Program-made: the position numbers and the translations under genes | DNA from: Ktedonobacteria bacterium | GTDB lineage: Bacteria > Chloroflexota > Ktedonobacteria > Ktedonobacterales > JACDGC01 | DNA: 64,000 nucleotides | Assembly (NCBI GenBank): GCA_027459785.1 | Contig: DAIDGU010000071.1 | Coordinates: forward strand, 62,001-126,000 | Reading direction: 5' to 3' | Shown: in pieces, positions 50,898 through 58,973 of the stretch | Position numbering within the stretch: position 1 is the stretch's first letter | How the letters are laid out: the number at the start of each line of letters is the position of its first letter | Notes under the pieces: generated by a model | The model's database searches: none | What the model was told of the DNA's origin: nothing | What the model saw: the letters and a program-made list of their open reading frames with translations, nothing else

Positions 50898-51995
50898 CTA
50901 GCGCCCCAGGGCGCGGGTGAGCCAGCGCAGGGGGCGCGCACTTTGCTGCCCAGTGCGCGTGAAGGCCGGATCAACCGTGGGGTGGACATTCCTGTCCGCC
51001 GCAGCCTTCGTGGGGTGGACATTCCTGTCCGCCGATCCAACCGTGGGGCGGACATTCCTGTCCGCCGTGTGACAGACAAGAATGTCTATCCTCCAGAATG
51101 TCGTGGGCCGAGCGTGCCTGCCTGCCGCCGGGGCGATGGGCGTGGGGCGCAGGTGCCGCTGGCGGTAGGCGTGAATGGCCTGGCTCATCAGGGTTGCCGT
51201 GCGGTAGCGCCGCTTCGGCTCGCGTTCCACGGCCTTGCGCAGCAAGGCTTCCAGGTCGGCGGGCAGGTGCGGGTTGCGCGATGCCAGCGTGGGCAGCGCC
51301 TCCGTGGCATGGCGCATGGCGATGGACACGGGGTTCGCGCCGGTGAACGGCGGCGTTCCGGTCAGCATCTCGAAGAGTACCACGCCCAGCGAATAGATAT
51401 CGGTCTGGGGTCCCAGGCGGTCGCCGCGCGCCTGCTCCGGCGCGAGGTAATCGGCGGTCCCCAGCACGATGCCGCTGTGCGTCAGCGCGTCGCCATCCGC
51501 CAGGCGCACGATGCCGAAGTCCGTCAGCCGCGCCCGCCCATCCACCGTCAGCAAAATGTTCTGCGGCTTGATGTCGCGGTGGATCAGGCCGCGCGCGTGC
51601 GCGGCAGCCAGCGCCGCGCAGATCTGATCGGTGATCCCCAGGGCGCGGGCGACCGGCAGCGGGCCGTGGTCTGCGATGAAGCGTTTCAGGTTCACGCCGT
51701 CCACGAATTCCATGATCAAAAATTGCTGCCCGCGCTCGACAATGAAGTCATAGATCATCACGACATTAGGATGCGCGATCTGCGCCGCCGCCTGGGCCTC
51801 GCGCCGAAAACGCGCTGCGGCATGCGGATCGAGCGCCGGTTGGTCCGCCGGATGCAGCGCCTTGATGGCGACATAGCGCCCGATGAAATGATCCCAGCCG
51901 CGCCAGACCGTCGCCATGCCCCCGCTGGCAATGGGCGTGATGGCTTCATAGCGCCGCGCGACCCAGCCAACATCGGTACTCGCAAAAGCTTCCAT
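50898..51995 (-). CDS. cytosolic Ser/Thr protein kinase with repeat-derived C-terminal tail
   Basis: A 365-residue PknB-type kinase with AAGGAGGG upstream. ATP loop IASGGMATVWRG, VAIKALHP (Lys), IHRDIKPQNILL, LTDFGIVRL, YLAPEQARGD: all catalytic elements present through residue 275. There is no TM helix or PASTA/sensor domain, unlike most bacterial kinases of this group. Residues about 295-345 come from family B repeats and read DRNVRPT, DRNVHPT and DRNVHPT after RIDILVCHTA. They are probably disordered. The last 20 residues are basic. Confidence 0.93.
   Translation of the reverse strand: MEAFASTDVGWVARRYEAITPIASGGMATVWRGWDHFIGRYVAIKALHPADQPALDPHAAARFRREAQAAAQIAHPNVVMIYDFIVERGQQFLIMEFVDGVNLKRFIADHGPLPVARALGITDQICAALAAAHARGLIHRDIKPQNILLTVDGRARLTDFGIVRLADGDALTHSGIVLGTADYLAPEQARGDRLGPQTDIYSLGVVLFEMLTGTPPFTGANPVSIAMRHATEALPTLASRNPHLPADLEALLRKAVEREPKRRYRTATLMSQAIHAYRQRHLRPTPIAPAAGRHARPTTFWRIDILVCHTADRNVRPTVGSADRNVHPTKAAADRNVHPTVDPAFTRTGQQSARPLRWLTRALGR
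50977..51107. repeat. family B repeat cluster inside the kinase gene
   Basis: Three copies of GTGGGG(C/T)GGACATTCCTG-TCCGCC starting at 50977, 51010 and 51043, then GACAGACAAGAATGTCTATC. Same building blocks as at 32647-32756. All lie within the kinase frame and keep it open. Confidence 0.9.
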
Positions 51996-52153
51996 GCGGC
52001 TCCCTCCTTGCCATCCCTGGCCGGCACCATCATCTCATCTTTTAGCATAGTATCGGCCAAAAAATGCGCGGGAACATTTGCGCGATCATGCGCGTCATTC
52101 CCACTGAATTCCCGTTGAAGAAGTAGTGATTTGCACCAAAGGAGCAAGCATCA

Positions 52154-53281
52154 ATGCGACAGTTGTTGAAGGTGATATTGCCGGCGCTCGTGGTCCTGGG
52201 GCTGAGCTTCGCGCTGGCCGCGCCCGCGCTGGCCTGCGGGGGCTTGGTCGCGCCGGATGGCGCGGTGCGCCTGGGTCGCGCCACGACCCTCGTGGCGTAT
52301 CATGCTGGCGTCGAGCATTATATGACCAGCTTCGAGTATCAGGGCGATGAAAAAAATGTCGGCTGGATCGTCCCCCTGCCCGCCATCCCTGCTGCCATTC
52401 AGGAGGGCGGCGCGTGGACCTTGCAGCGCCTGGAACGCGAGGCGAACCCCCCGCCGCCGGAGCCGATCTTCGCCGCCGGCGTCGCCGATGTTCGTGCGCC
52501 GGTGACGATCATCCAGCAGACGACGATTGAGGCGCTGAATATCACGGTCATCAAGGGCAGCGGGCCGGCGGTCATCGACTGGGCGACGGGCAACGGCTTC
52601 GCGGTGAATGCCGACGAGCGCGCCCACCTGCTGACCTATGCCCAGGCCAGCCCGATCTTCATGGCGGCGAAGTTCGACACGAGCATTATCCAGCAGCGCC
52701 ACGAGACACAGGGCGACGGCACGCCACTGCTCATCACGATGCACCTGGCGCACCCGTGGGTGCCACTGGAAGTGCTGGCGTTGGATGGCCAGCAGGTGCA
52801 GGCCGATCTATTCTTCCTGACCGATATGCCGCTCAACACCAGCGATTTCGCCGCTACCGTCGGCCAGTCACCAGTGGGCAGCGCCGTGCCGGGCGCGACC
52901 GGCTTCAAAGTCGCCTTCCAGGAGCCGATGAACGCCTCGCTCTACCACGATCTTTCGACCGACCGCAACATGGGCTGGGTGCATAACGGCGGCTGGCTCA
53001 CCTATCTGACGCTGAACGCGCCAGCGGAGCAGGTGACGTATGATCTTGGCGTCACCAGTCGCGGCGTCATCCGCCTGGCACCCTACGGCACCGCGCCGAT
53101 GGCTATCGGCGGGACGAATCCCGCGCCGGGCTGGCTGCCGCAGTTCCCCATCGGCACGCCCACCGCCGCGCTCCTCATCCTCAGCGCCGCCGCGCTGGCC
53201 GCGCTCGTCGTCGTCCTCATCCGCCGTGCGCGGCATAAAGCGGCCCCCCTCGCCGTGGGCGAAGCCACTGGGGGCAATTGA
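52154..53281 (+). CDS. DUF2330 exported, C-terminally anchored protein
   Basis: A 375-residue protein with AAGGAG nine bases upstream. Signal peptide LPALVVLGLSFALAAPALA and cleavage before CGGL, which begins the mature DUF2330 domain (CGGLVAPDGAVRLGRAT; KNVGWIVPLPAIPAAIQEGG). The domain continues for about 250 residues (VQADLFFLTDMPLNTSDFAA). A C-terminal TM helix PTAALLILSAAALAALVVVL ends in a basic RRARHK tail. Family function is unknown. It is followed by family C and A repeats. Confidence 0.85.
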   Translation: MRQLLKVILPALVVLGLSFALAAPALACGGLVAPDGAVRLGRATTLVAYHAGVEHYMTSFEYQGDEKNVGWIVPLPAIPAAIQEGGAWTLQRLEREANPPPPEPIFAAGVADVRAPVTIIQQTTIEALNITVIKGSGPAVIDWATGNGFAVNADERAHLLTYAQASPIFMAAKFDTSIIQQRHETQGDGTPLLITMHLAHPWVPLEVLALDGQQVQADLFFLTDMPLNTSDFAATVGQSPVGSAVPGATGFKVAFQEPMNASLYHDLSTDRNMGWVHNGGWLTYLTLNAPAEQVTYDLGVTSRGVIRLAPYGTAPMAIGGTNPAPGWLPQFPIGTPTAALLILSAAALAALVVVLIRRARHKAAPLAVGEATGGN

Positions 53282-53365
53282 CGAGCAACGGGCGATCTCA
53301 CGCCCGCCGGGGGGTTGGTACCGCTCGCCGCACGCCCGCCGGGGGCAAGAGTCCCATGCCAGCGC

Positions 53366-53436
53366 ACGGGGGCCGGGGGCTGAACCCCCCGGCTCGGAAC
53401 AGGAACCCCTCCGGGCTAGGACGCGACGTTCATGAT
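53366..53436. repeat. family C dispersed repeat
   Basis: Hairpin CCGGGGGCTGAACCCCCCGG, then CTCGGAACAGGAACCCCTCC and GGGCTAGGACGCGACGTTCA. Nearly identical to 6411-6473. Confidence 0.85.
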
Positions 53437-53502
53437 CCTCCTGCCATGCGGTCTGTAGGGGCGTACCCTTGTGGTCGCCCTGGTTCTGGGGCGGGTCGCC
53501 CT

Positions 53503-53636
53503 GCGTCGCGGACTCGGCTCCGAACCCGCGTAGGCGGGTTTCGTGGCGGCACGCCCCATCGGCGCGGTTTCAACCGCCCGCCGTCCCCGCCCGCCGTCCC
53601 CGCCCGCCGTCCCCGCACAACCGCCCGCGTCCTCGG
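53503..53636. repeat. family A repeat, right-half copy with tandem CCCGCCGTCC units
   Basis: GTCGCGGACTCGGCTCCGAA then CCCGCGTAGGCGGGTTTCGT and GCGCGGTTTCAACCGCCCGC, followed by three tandem copies of an 11-base CCGTCCCCGCC unit (53579-53611). The left half is missing. Confidence 0.8.
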
Positions 53637-53666
53637 CATTCCAATAATCGCTCGCCAGCTTTTATT

Positions 53667-55013
53667 TTATTGCACCTCGCGTTGCACGCCGGTGAAGCTC
53701 CACGCGCCGACGTGCAGGGCGGGGGCCAGCACCGGCACGTAGTCTTTCGCCAGCCGTTGCTCGCGCCCGATGCCGCGCACGTCGCGCAGTGCCTCGAAGA
53801 TCCCCTGCACGAAGCGGAAGGATTTCACGGGGCGCGTCACCTCACCATGCTCGATCAAGAACGTGCCGTCGCGCGTCATGCCAGTGAAGATCGCCTTGAC
53901 CGGATGCACCGGATTCGTGTAGTGGAAGCGCGTCACATAGATGCCGCGTTCGACGCCCTTGATCAGCTCAGCGAGCGATTGATCGCCGGCGGCGAGCGCT
54001 AGGTTCAGCGCCAGTGGTCCCCACGTGTTGGGTGCGGGCAGCGCGTTGCCGGTGTTCGGCTGATCTTCCAGCAGCGCATTGAAGCTATCGGAGATGACGG
54101 CCTTGGCCGTGCCGTGGTCGATCAGCGTCGTGCGCTGGATCGGCTGGCCCTCGAAGTCGAAGCTGGCGGCCATCGTCAGCGGATTCAGCGGATCGTTGGC
54201 CAGCGTGATCGCGGGCGCGGCCACCGGCTGGCCCAGCCGTCCGACGAACGGTCCGTGGCCCTCGCGCTGCGCCTGCGCGTTCAGCCCCATGAAGGCGAGA
54301 TTCTGGATCATCTCGGCCACGGCATAGGTATCCAGCACCGTCTCGTATTCGCCGATCTCCAGCTCAATCGGATTGCGGCTACGGTCCGCCGTCTCGACCG
54401 CCTCGCGCGCCATCGCCTCCACGTCGAAGGTGCTGGCGTCCGTCCCCATGCGCTGCGTATAACCGGAGCCGTTGTCGTCGGCCATCACGACGGCATGGCA
54501 CTCGGCCTCCGTGCGCGGTTCATAGGCCCACACGCCCAGCGAATTCGCCACGGCAATATGCTGCACGTTCGTCTCGAAGGCACCCGCTGCCTCGAAGCCT
54601 TTGTCCTTCGCCAGCTTGATAATCGTCTGCACCGCCTGCGCCCGCGCTTCCGGCGTGTAGGCCGCCGTGGCCTCGCTGAAGGCTGGCGCGTGGCTGAGGG
54701 GGGCCGGTCCAGGCAGCGAGCGCCATTCGGGATTTTCCGGCTGGCGGCGCGCGATCTCGCTGGCACGCGCCACCGTAGCGCGCAAGGTCGCTTCATCCAG
54801 CGCATTCGTGTTGACCACGCCGACCCGCTTGCCCACCACACAGCGGATGCTCACCTGCGCGTCTTCATCGGCCACGTTCTGGTGGATATGGTTGACGGCG
54901 AAGCGCGTCAGCGCGCTCTGGTTGCCCAGAAACAGCACCTCCGTCTGGTCCGCCTGGGAATAGCTCAAGATCTGCTGGCACAGCGCGCGGATGTCGCGCT
55001 CATTCAATTGCAT
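53667..55013 (-). CDS. tldE: TldE/PmbA-type protein (partner of TldD)
   Basis: A 448-residue protein from ATG 55013, with GGGAG eight bases upstream. It lacks the HEXXXH motif, as expected for the non-catalytic partner of the TldD/TldE peptidase, which processes some ribosomal peptides (microcin B17 in E. coli). Seen: YSQADQTEVLFLGNQSALTR, VSIRCVVGKRVGVVNTNALD, DFEGQPIQRTTLIDHGTAKA and HGEVTRPVKSFRFVQGIFEA. The 614-aa track start runs antisense-like through tldD and is rejected. A family D repeat separates it from tldD by 150 bases. Confidence 0.9.
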   Translation of the reverse strand: MQLNERDIRALCQQILSYSQADQTEVLFLGNQSALTRFAVNHIHQNVADEDAQVSIRCVVGKRVGVVNTNALDEATLRATVARASEIARRQPENPEWRSLPGPAPLSHAPAFSEATAAYTPEARAQAVQTIIKLAKDKGFEAAGAFETNVQHIAVANSLGVWAYEPRTEAECHAVVMADDNGSGYTQRMGTDASTFDVEAMAREAVETADRSRNPIELEIGEYETVLDTYAVAEMIQNLAFMGLNAQAQREGHGPFVGRLGQPVAAPAITLANDPLNPLTMAASFDFEGQPIQRTTLIDHGTAKAVISDSFNALLEDQPNTGNALPAPNTWGPLALNLALAAGDQSLAELIKGVERGIYVTRFHYTNPVHPVKAIFTGMTRDGTFLIEHGEVTRPVKSFRFVQGIFEALRDVRGIGREQRLAKDYVPVLAPALHVGAWSFTGVQREVQ

Positions 55014-55056
55014 CGCTATTTCTCCCACTGATTGTACCCATCGACAAATCCGAAGG

Positions 55057-55154
55057 TCGAACACGAAAGCCACGAAGCAACACGAAGTAACACGAAGTAA
55101 CACGAAATTATTTCTTTCTGACTTTCGTGGATTTTTCGTGGCCTTCGTGTTCGA
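55057..55154. repeat. family D CACGAA-rich inverted repeat between tldD and tldE
   Basis: TCGAACACGAAAGCCACGAA at the left and TTCGTGGCCTTCGTGTTCGA at the right are inverted copies with one mismatch in 20. Inside, AACACGAAGT is tandemly repeated. Confidence 0.9.
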
Positions 55155-55165
55155 TTCGTATCTCC

Positions 55166-56620
55166 TTATTTCAGCGCGCCCACTCCGGTGCGCACATCGC
55201 GGAAACGCGCCGGCGCGGCCCCATGCCCTGTGCGCATCGCCTGCATCGGCTCGCCCTTGCCGCAGTTCGGCGTCCCCCACACAACCCAATGGTCGCGGTC
55301 GCACACGGCGTCGCAACTGCGCCAGAACTCCGGCGTGATGCCGGTATACGTCGGATTCTTGACCATCGCGCCCAGCTTGCCATCCTTGATCTCCCAGCCG
55401 ACCTCCGTGGCGAATTGGAAGTTCAGCCGCAGGTTGTCGATGCTCCACGAACGGTTGGTGCAGAGGTACAGCCCGTCCGCCGTGTCGGCGATGAGGTCGT
55501 CCAGCTTCCACGTGCCAGGTTGCAGACTGACGTTGGGCATGCGGATCATCGGCAGGCGGTTCCAGCCGTCGGCGCGCACGCAGCCATTGCTGCTCAGGCC
55601 CAGCAGCGGCGCGGTGTCGCGCGACATCAGATAGCCGGTGAAAAGCCCATTGCTCACGATATTGGTCGATTGCGCCGGCACACCCTCATCGTCCCAGCCG
55701 AACGATCCCAGCGCCAGCGGCGTCGTGGCATCCGCGACGATGTTGACATGCTCTGAACCATACATATAGTGGCCCAGTTTATCCGTCGTCAGGAAGCTCT
55801 TGCCGACGAAGCCAGCCTCCATGCCCAGCACGCGATCCAATTCGATGGGATGCCCACAGCTTTCATGCACCTGAATGGCAACCTGGGGACCATCGAGGAT
55901 GATCGTGCGCACCCCTGGTTCGAGTTGTTTGGCGGTGAGGAGCTTGACGGCTTCCTCGGCGATGCGCGGCGCGTTTTCCGCCAGATGCATCGCCGTGACA
56001 AATTCATAGCCCGCCGTGCCGGCCTGGCGACCGAAGGAGTTGGGATAGCTGCGCTGCTGCATCTCGCCGCTCTGTGCATCCACCGCGACGGCGACGATGG
56101 CCGCGCCGCAATCATACAGCGTCTGCGTGACCGCGCTGCCCTCGGTGGACATAAAGAGCTTCTGCTCGCGGGCATACTCCATGTTGCCGGTGGCGACGGC
56201 GATGCCGGCGACGCTGCGCATGGCGGCGTCCGCGTCCAGCAGCAGGCGAATCTTGTCATCCAGCGGCACCTGGAACGGATCGATTTGGATCGGCGTCGTA
56301 TAGGTGCCGCGCTGTGGTGCCAGCGGCGAGAGCCGCGCCGGCGTTCCGGCGGCCATGCCGCTGGCGCGGGCGATGCGCACGGCCTGCGCGGCCACGCGCT
56401 CGGCCTCCTGCGTGGTCATGATGGCGCTGGCGGCGAAGCCCCACGCGCCGTTGACCAGCACGCGGACGTTGAAGCCGCGCGCCGTGCCGCTGGCTATGCC
56501 ATCGACATTGCCATTCTTGACAGAGATGCCCTCGGTCGTGCGCTCCACGACGCGCACGTCGGCATACGACGCGCCCTGCACCTGCGCCACATTCAGCGCG
56601 GCGGTAGCAAGATCGTTCAT
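55166..56620 (-). CDS. tldD: TldD metallopeptidase
   Basis: A 484-residue cytosolic metalloprotease subunit from ATG 56620. The zinc motif VQVHESCGHPIELDRVLGME (HEXXXH) is complete, followed by FLTTDKLGHYMYGSEHVNIV and DDEGVPAQSTNIVSNGLFTG. The N-terminal part (VRVVERTTEGISVKNGNVDG) is standard. With TldE it degrades or matures unfolded peptides. AAAGGG lies 11 bases before the ATG. The track start at 56782 lies inside a family A repeat and is rejected. Downstream tldE is on the same strand. Confidence 0.94.
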   Translation of the reverse strand: MNDLATAALNVAQVQGASYADVRVVERTTEGISVKNGNVDGIASGTARGFNVRVLVNGAWGFAASAIMTTQEAERVAAQAVRIARASGMAAGTPARLSPLAPQRGTYTTPIQIDPFQVPLDDKIRLLLDADAAMRSVAGIAVATGNMEYAREQKLFMSTEGSAVTQTLYDCGAAIVAVAVDAQSGEMQQRSYPNSFGRQAGTAGYEFVTAMHLAENAPRIAEEAVKLLTAKQLEPGVRTIILDGPQVAIQVHESCGHPIELDRVLGMEAGFVGKSFLTTDKLGHYMYGSEHVNIVADATTPLALGSFGWDDEGVPAQSTNIVSNGLFTGYLMSRDTAPLLGLSSNGCVRADGWNRLPMIRMPNVSLQPGTWKLDDLIADTADGLYLCTNRSWSIDNLRLNFQFATEVGWEIKDGKLGAMVKNPTYTGITPEFWRSCDAVCDRDHWVVWGTPNCGKGEPMQAMRTGHGAAPARFRDVRTGVGALK

Positions 56621-56708
56621 GAGGAAATACGCCCTTTCATAGTGTTCGCTTGTGGCTTTTGGGATGGAGACTGGCGTGAGATAGGCGGGGACGGCGTATG
56701 TGGGGTGG

Positions 56709-56906
56709 GAGACGCGGGCGGTTGAAACCGCGCCGGAGGGGCGTGCCGCCACGAAACCCATCGTCATGGGTTTCCGGTTCACCCACCGTACTGCTTCTCC
56801 CCAAACGCATCGTTCCCCACGCGCGGAAACGTTGGTCTGCTGGAAACCCGTGCAGACGGGTTTCGTCGCGCAGCGTTCAGGCGCGGTTTCAACCGCCCGC
56901 CGTCTC
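56709..56906. repeat. family A element, complete copy
   Basis: About 198 bases with arms containing GGCGGTTGAAACCGCGCC at the left and GGCGCGGTTTCAACCGCC at the right, inner hairpins AAACCCATCGTCATGGGTTT and AAACCCGTGCAGACGGGTTT, and the same core CCAAACGCATCGTTCC as the copy at 3979-4180. Confidence 0.87.
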
Positions 56907-56914
56907 TGGCGTCG

Positions 56915-57871
56915 TTAGTCCGGCGACACGCCGGCGAAGAGGTCGTTTTCTGGACGCTGGGCGGGGATGCGCGAGCGCGTGAGCGTGAAATATTCCGTGC
57001 CGTAGGCGACCTGCACGAAGTCTTCCGGCATGCCGCCGATGAAGCGCGTGCTGCTGACCGCTTGCGTTTTGTGGGCGCGCAGCGCGGCGAGCTTCTGTGG
57101 CAGCGCCGAACGGATGTCGATGAAGGTCGTGATCGCATCTTCCGGCGATCCCCACGGCGGGCGCTGGGGGTTTTCGGGATCGATGGGTTCGCCGCGCAGG
57201 ATCGCCGTCATCTGCTTGGCCACCTGGCTGCCCCATGTCATCTCAAGACCCTTTGCCTGGGCCAGTTGGGCCATCTTCAGCATATGATCGCGCGAGTTGG
57301 CCGTCTCATAATACTTCAGCGGCTGCCAGGGCGGTGTGGCATCGCTCTGTTGCGGATACACATCCGTATTCGCCGCGCCCTCAAAGGCCAGCCGCGCGAT
57401 GCGCGCCGCCATGATGTGGTCCGGATGCCCATAGCCGCCGACCTCGTTATACGACACCAGCACGTGGGGCCGCTCGCGCCGCACCAGTTCGATGAGCTTC
57501 GCCGTCGCCTCGGCGGGTGGCACATTGGTGAAGGCCAGCGCGTTCGCGTTCGCGCTCGTCCCCGCCATGCCTGAATCACGGTAGCCCAGCGAATAGAACT
57601 GCGAGATGTTGAGCGCCTTGACCGCCGCCGCCATCTCCTGATCGCGCACCAGCGCCAGCCGCTCCTGCGCTTCCGGCGAACCGGGTGCGCCGGCCTCGAT
57701 CTCGATCTTCAGCGCGTCATCGACGATCTCGCCCTCCTCGCCGCGCGTACACGTCACCAGGATCGTCCGCGCGCCCCGCGCCGCATACAGCGCCAGCGTG
57801 CCGCCGGTGGAAACGGCCTCGTCGTCCGGGTGCGCATGCACCATCATCAACCGCAATGTCTGCTCTGCCAC
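56915..57871 (-). CDS. PIG-L-family N-acetyl deacetylase
   Basis: A 318-residue zinc-dependent deacetylase. I use GTG 57871 (MAEQTLRLMMVHAHPDDEAV), with GAGAGGG eight bases upstream. Metal motif AHPDDEA and the second His in YGHPDHIMAAR, plus TRGEEGEIVDD, match the MshB/Mca/BshB-like group, which acts on GlcNAc-linked thiols or other N-acetyl sugars. The C-terminal 90 residues (RPENDLFAGVSPD end) are the Mca-like extension. No bacillithiol or mycothiol gene is nearby. Confidence 0.88.
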   Translation of the reverse strand: MAEQTLRLMMVHAHPDDEAVSTGGTLALYAARGARTILVTCTRGEEGEIVDDALKIEIEAGAPGSPEAQERLALVRDQEMAAAVKALNISQFYSLGYRDSGMAGTSANANALAFTNVPPAEATAKLIELVRRERPHVLVSYNEVGGYGHPDHIMAARIARLAFEGAANTDVYPQQSDATPPWQPLKYYETANSRDHMLKMAQLAQAKGLEMTWGSQVAKQMTAILRGEPIDPENPQRPPWGSPEDAITTFIDIRSALPQKLAALRAHKTQAVSSTRFIGGMPEDFVQVAYGTEYFTLTRSRIPAQRPENDLFAGVSPD

Positions 57872-57914
57872 GTAGTCTACCCTCTCATGTCGCGTGCGAG
57901 CGCGCCCAGCCCCA

Positions 57915-57975
57915 GCCCGTGTAGACGGGCTTCGCGGCCATCGGCCCAAAGGCGCGGGTTTACCCGCCGGCTGCC
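57915..57975. repeat. family A repeat, degenerate partial copy
   Basis: CCCGTGTAGACGGGCTTCGC followed by GGCCCAAAGGCGCGGGTTTA-CCCGCCGGC, the weakened arm of the element. Confidence 0.5.
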
Positions 57976-58042
57976 TGCACGCGGTCGCACGTCGTATCTT
58001 ACCTATTCAGTGATGCCACATTTGGGGGTGGGAGCGCAAGGC

Positions 58043-58071
58043 TTGCCAGGAAAACCTTGCTGTGTTATACT
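58043..58071 (+). promoter_or_regulatory. promoter of the three-Cys-motif gene
   Basis: TTGCCA at 58043-58048, 17-base spacer, TATACT at 58066-58071, about 54 bases before the start codon. Confidence 0.75.
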
Positions 58072-58124
58072 ATGTCTATATTGGAACACCTGTTTGGCAA
58101 ACGGGCATTAAGAGGAGAGCGGCT

Positions 58125-58892
58125 ATGGGCGGCACATCGGCGATTGAGTGGACGAATCGCACGTGGAATCCGATCACAGGCTGCACCCGCGTGACACAGG
58201 GGTGCGACCATTGCTATGCTTTCACGCTACATGATCAGCGCCATGCGATCTATCAGAAGAATGAGGGCAAGTGGAGTCCTGCGGGGAAACCGATGCCGCT
58301 GCAATATAGCCGCCCCTTTGCCGAAGTCCAATTATTGTCGGAGCGGCTTGAGGAACCCTTGCGTGATCGCAAGCCACGTATGATCTTCGTCAACTCAATG
58401 TCCGATCTTTTTCATAGCGCGGTGCCAGATGCATTCATCTTCCAAGTGTTCAACGTGATGCAGCGGGCGCACTGGCATACCTTTCAGGTACTGACCAAAC
58501 GCGCCGGGCGCTTGCGCCACCTGGGGCCGAAATTAGCGTGGCCGGCGAACGTCTGGATGGGCGTCAGCATCGAAAATGATCTCCTCACACCGCGCGCGGA
58601 TGCCTTGCGGGCGGTGCCGGCTGCGGTGCGCTTCCTCTCGTGTGAACCTCTGCTTGGCCCACTACCTTCGCTCGATCTCACCGGATTGCACTGGGTCATC
58701 GCCGGCGGCGAATCTGGGCGCAGCGCGCGACCCGTGCAGCGGGAATGGCTGACGGCGCTACGCGATCACTGCCAAGCCGATCATGTCCCCTTCTTCTTCA
58801 AACAATGGGGTGGGCGCACATCCAAAGCCGGCGGGCGGCTGCTGGATGGGCGGACGTGGGACGGTTATCCCTACGGCTCCAAGATGCACTAA
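58125..58892 (+). CDS. three-Cys-motif protein (DUF5131, phage Gp37/Gp68 family)
   Basis: A 255-residue protein from ATG 58125, with AGGAG upstream. The defining motif is WNPITGCTRVTQGCDHCYAF: Cys20, Cys27 and Cys30, a C-x6-C-x2-C arrangement. It recalls radical-SAM iron-sulfur motifs, though with spacing of its own. Further matches: MIFVNSMSDLFHSAVPDAFI, TFQVLTKRAGRL, MGVSIEND, RFLSCEPLLGPL, WVIAGGESGRSARP and FFKQWGG, all typical of the family. It is encoded immediately before tcmP, the usual partner. Enzyme activity is unknown. Confidence 0.88.
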   Translation: MGGTSAIEWTNRTWNPITGCTRVTQGCDHCYAFTLHDQRHAIYQKNEGKWSPAGKPMPLQYSRPFAEVQLLSERLEEPLRDRKPRMIFVNSMSDLFHSAVPDAFIFQVFNVMQRAHWHTFQVLTKRAGRLRHLGPKLAWPANVWMGVSIENDLLTPRADALRAVPAAVRFLSCEPLLGPLPSLDLTGLHWVIAGGESGRSARPVQREWLTALRDHCQADHVPFFFKQWGGRTSKAGGRLLDGRTWDGYPYGSKMH

Positions 58893-58900
58893 CGATCGTC

Positions 58901-58929
58901 TTGCTTCTCACAGCTAAGTAGTGTATACT
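58901..58929 (+). promoter_or_regulatory. promoter of tcmP
   Basis: TTGCTT at 58901-58906, 17-base spacer, TATACT at 58924-58929, about 45 bases before the tcmP ATG. It gives tcmP its own promoter besides read-through from the upstream gene. Confidence 0.72.
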
Positions 58930-58973
58930 AATCATAATACACAAGCTTACGACGGAAAGTGAGATGAAGTACG

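Larger units (their letters stand above)
53282..53666. other. 385-base repeat-filled gap between the DUF2330 gene and tldE
   Basis: Starts with GCCGGGGGGTTGG and GCCGGGGGCAAGAG, two related short blocks, then the family C copy and the family A half copy. No gene is supported; the track frame from 53278 reads through repeats. Confidence 0.6.

Noticed and set aside
49796-51079. 427-aa start of the EEP-fold protein
   Set aside because: The added N-terminus (repeated RRTGMS) is the other frame of the family B repeats within the kinase gene.
55057-55154. CACGAA repeats as a CRISPR-like or iteron origin
   Set aside because: The whole block is one inverted repeat found elsewhere between unrelated genes; no replication gene nearby.
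53667-55511. 614-aa TldE with a 166-residue N-terminal extension
   Set aside because: The extension overlaps the end of tldD and a family D repeat in another frame; ATG 55013 has a good ribosome binding site and normal TldE length.
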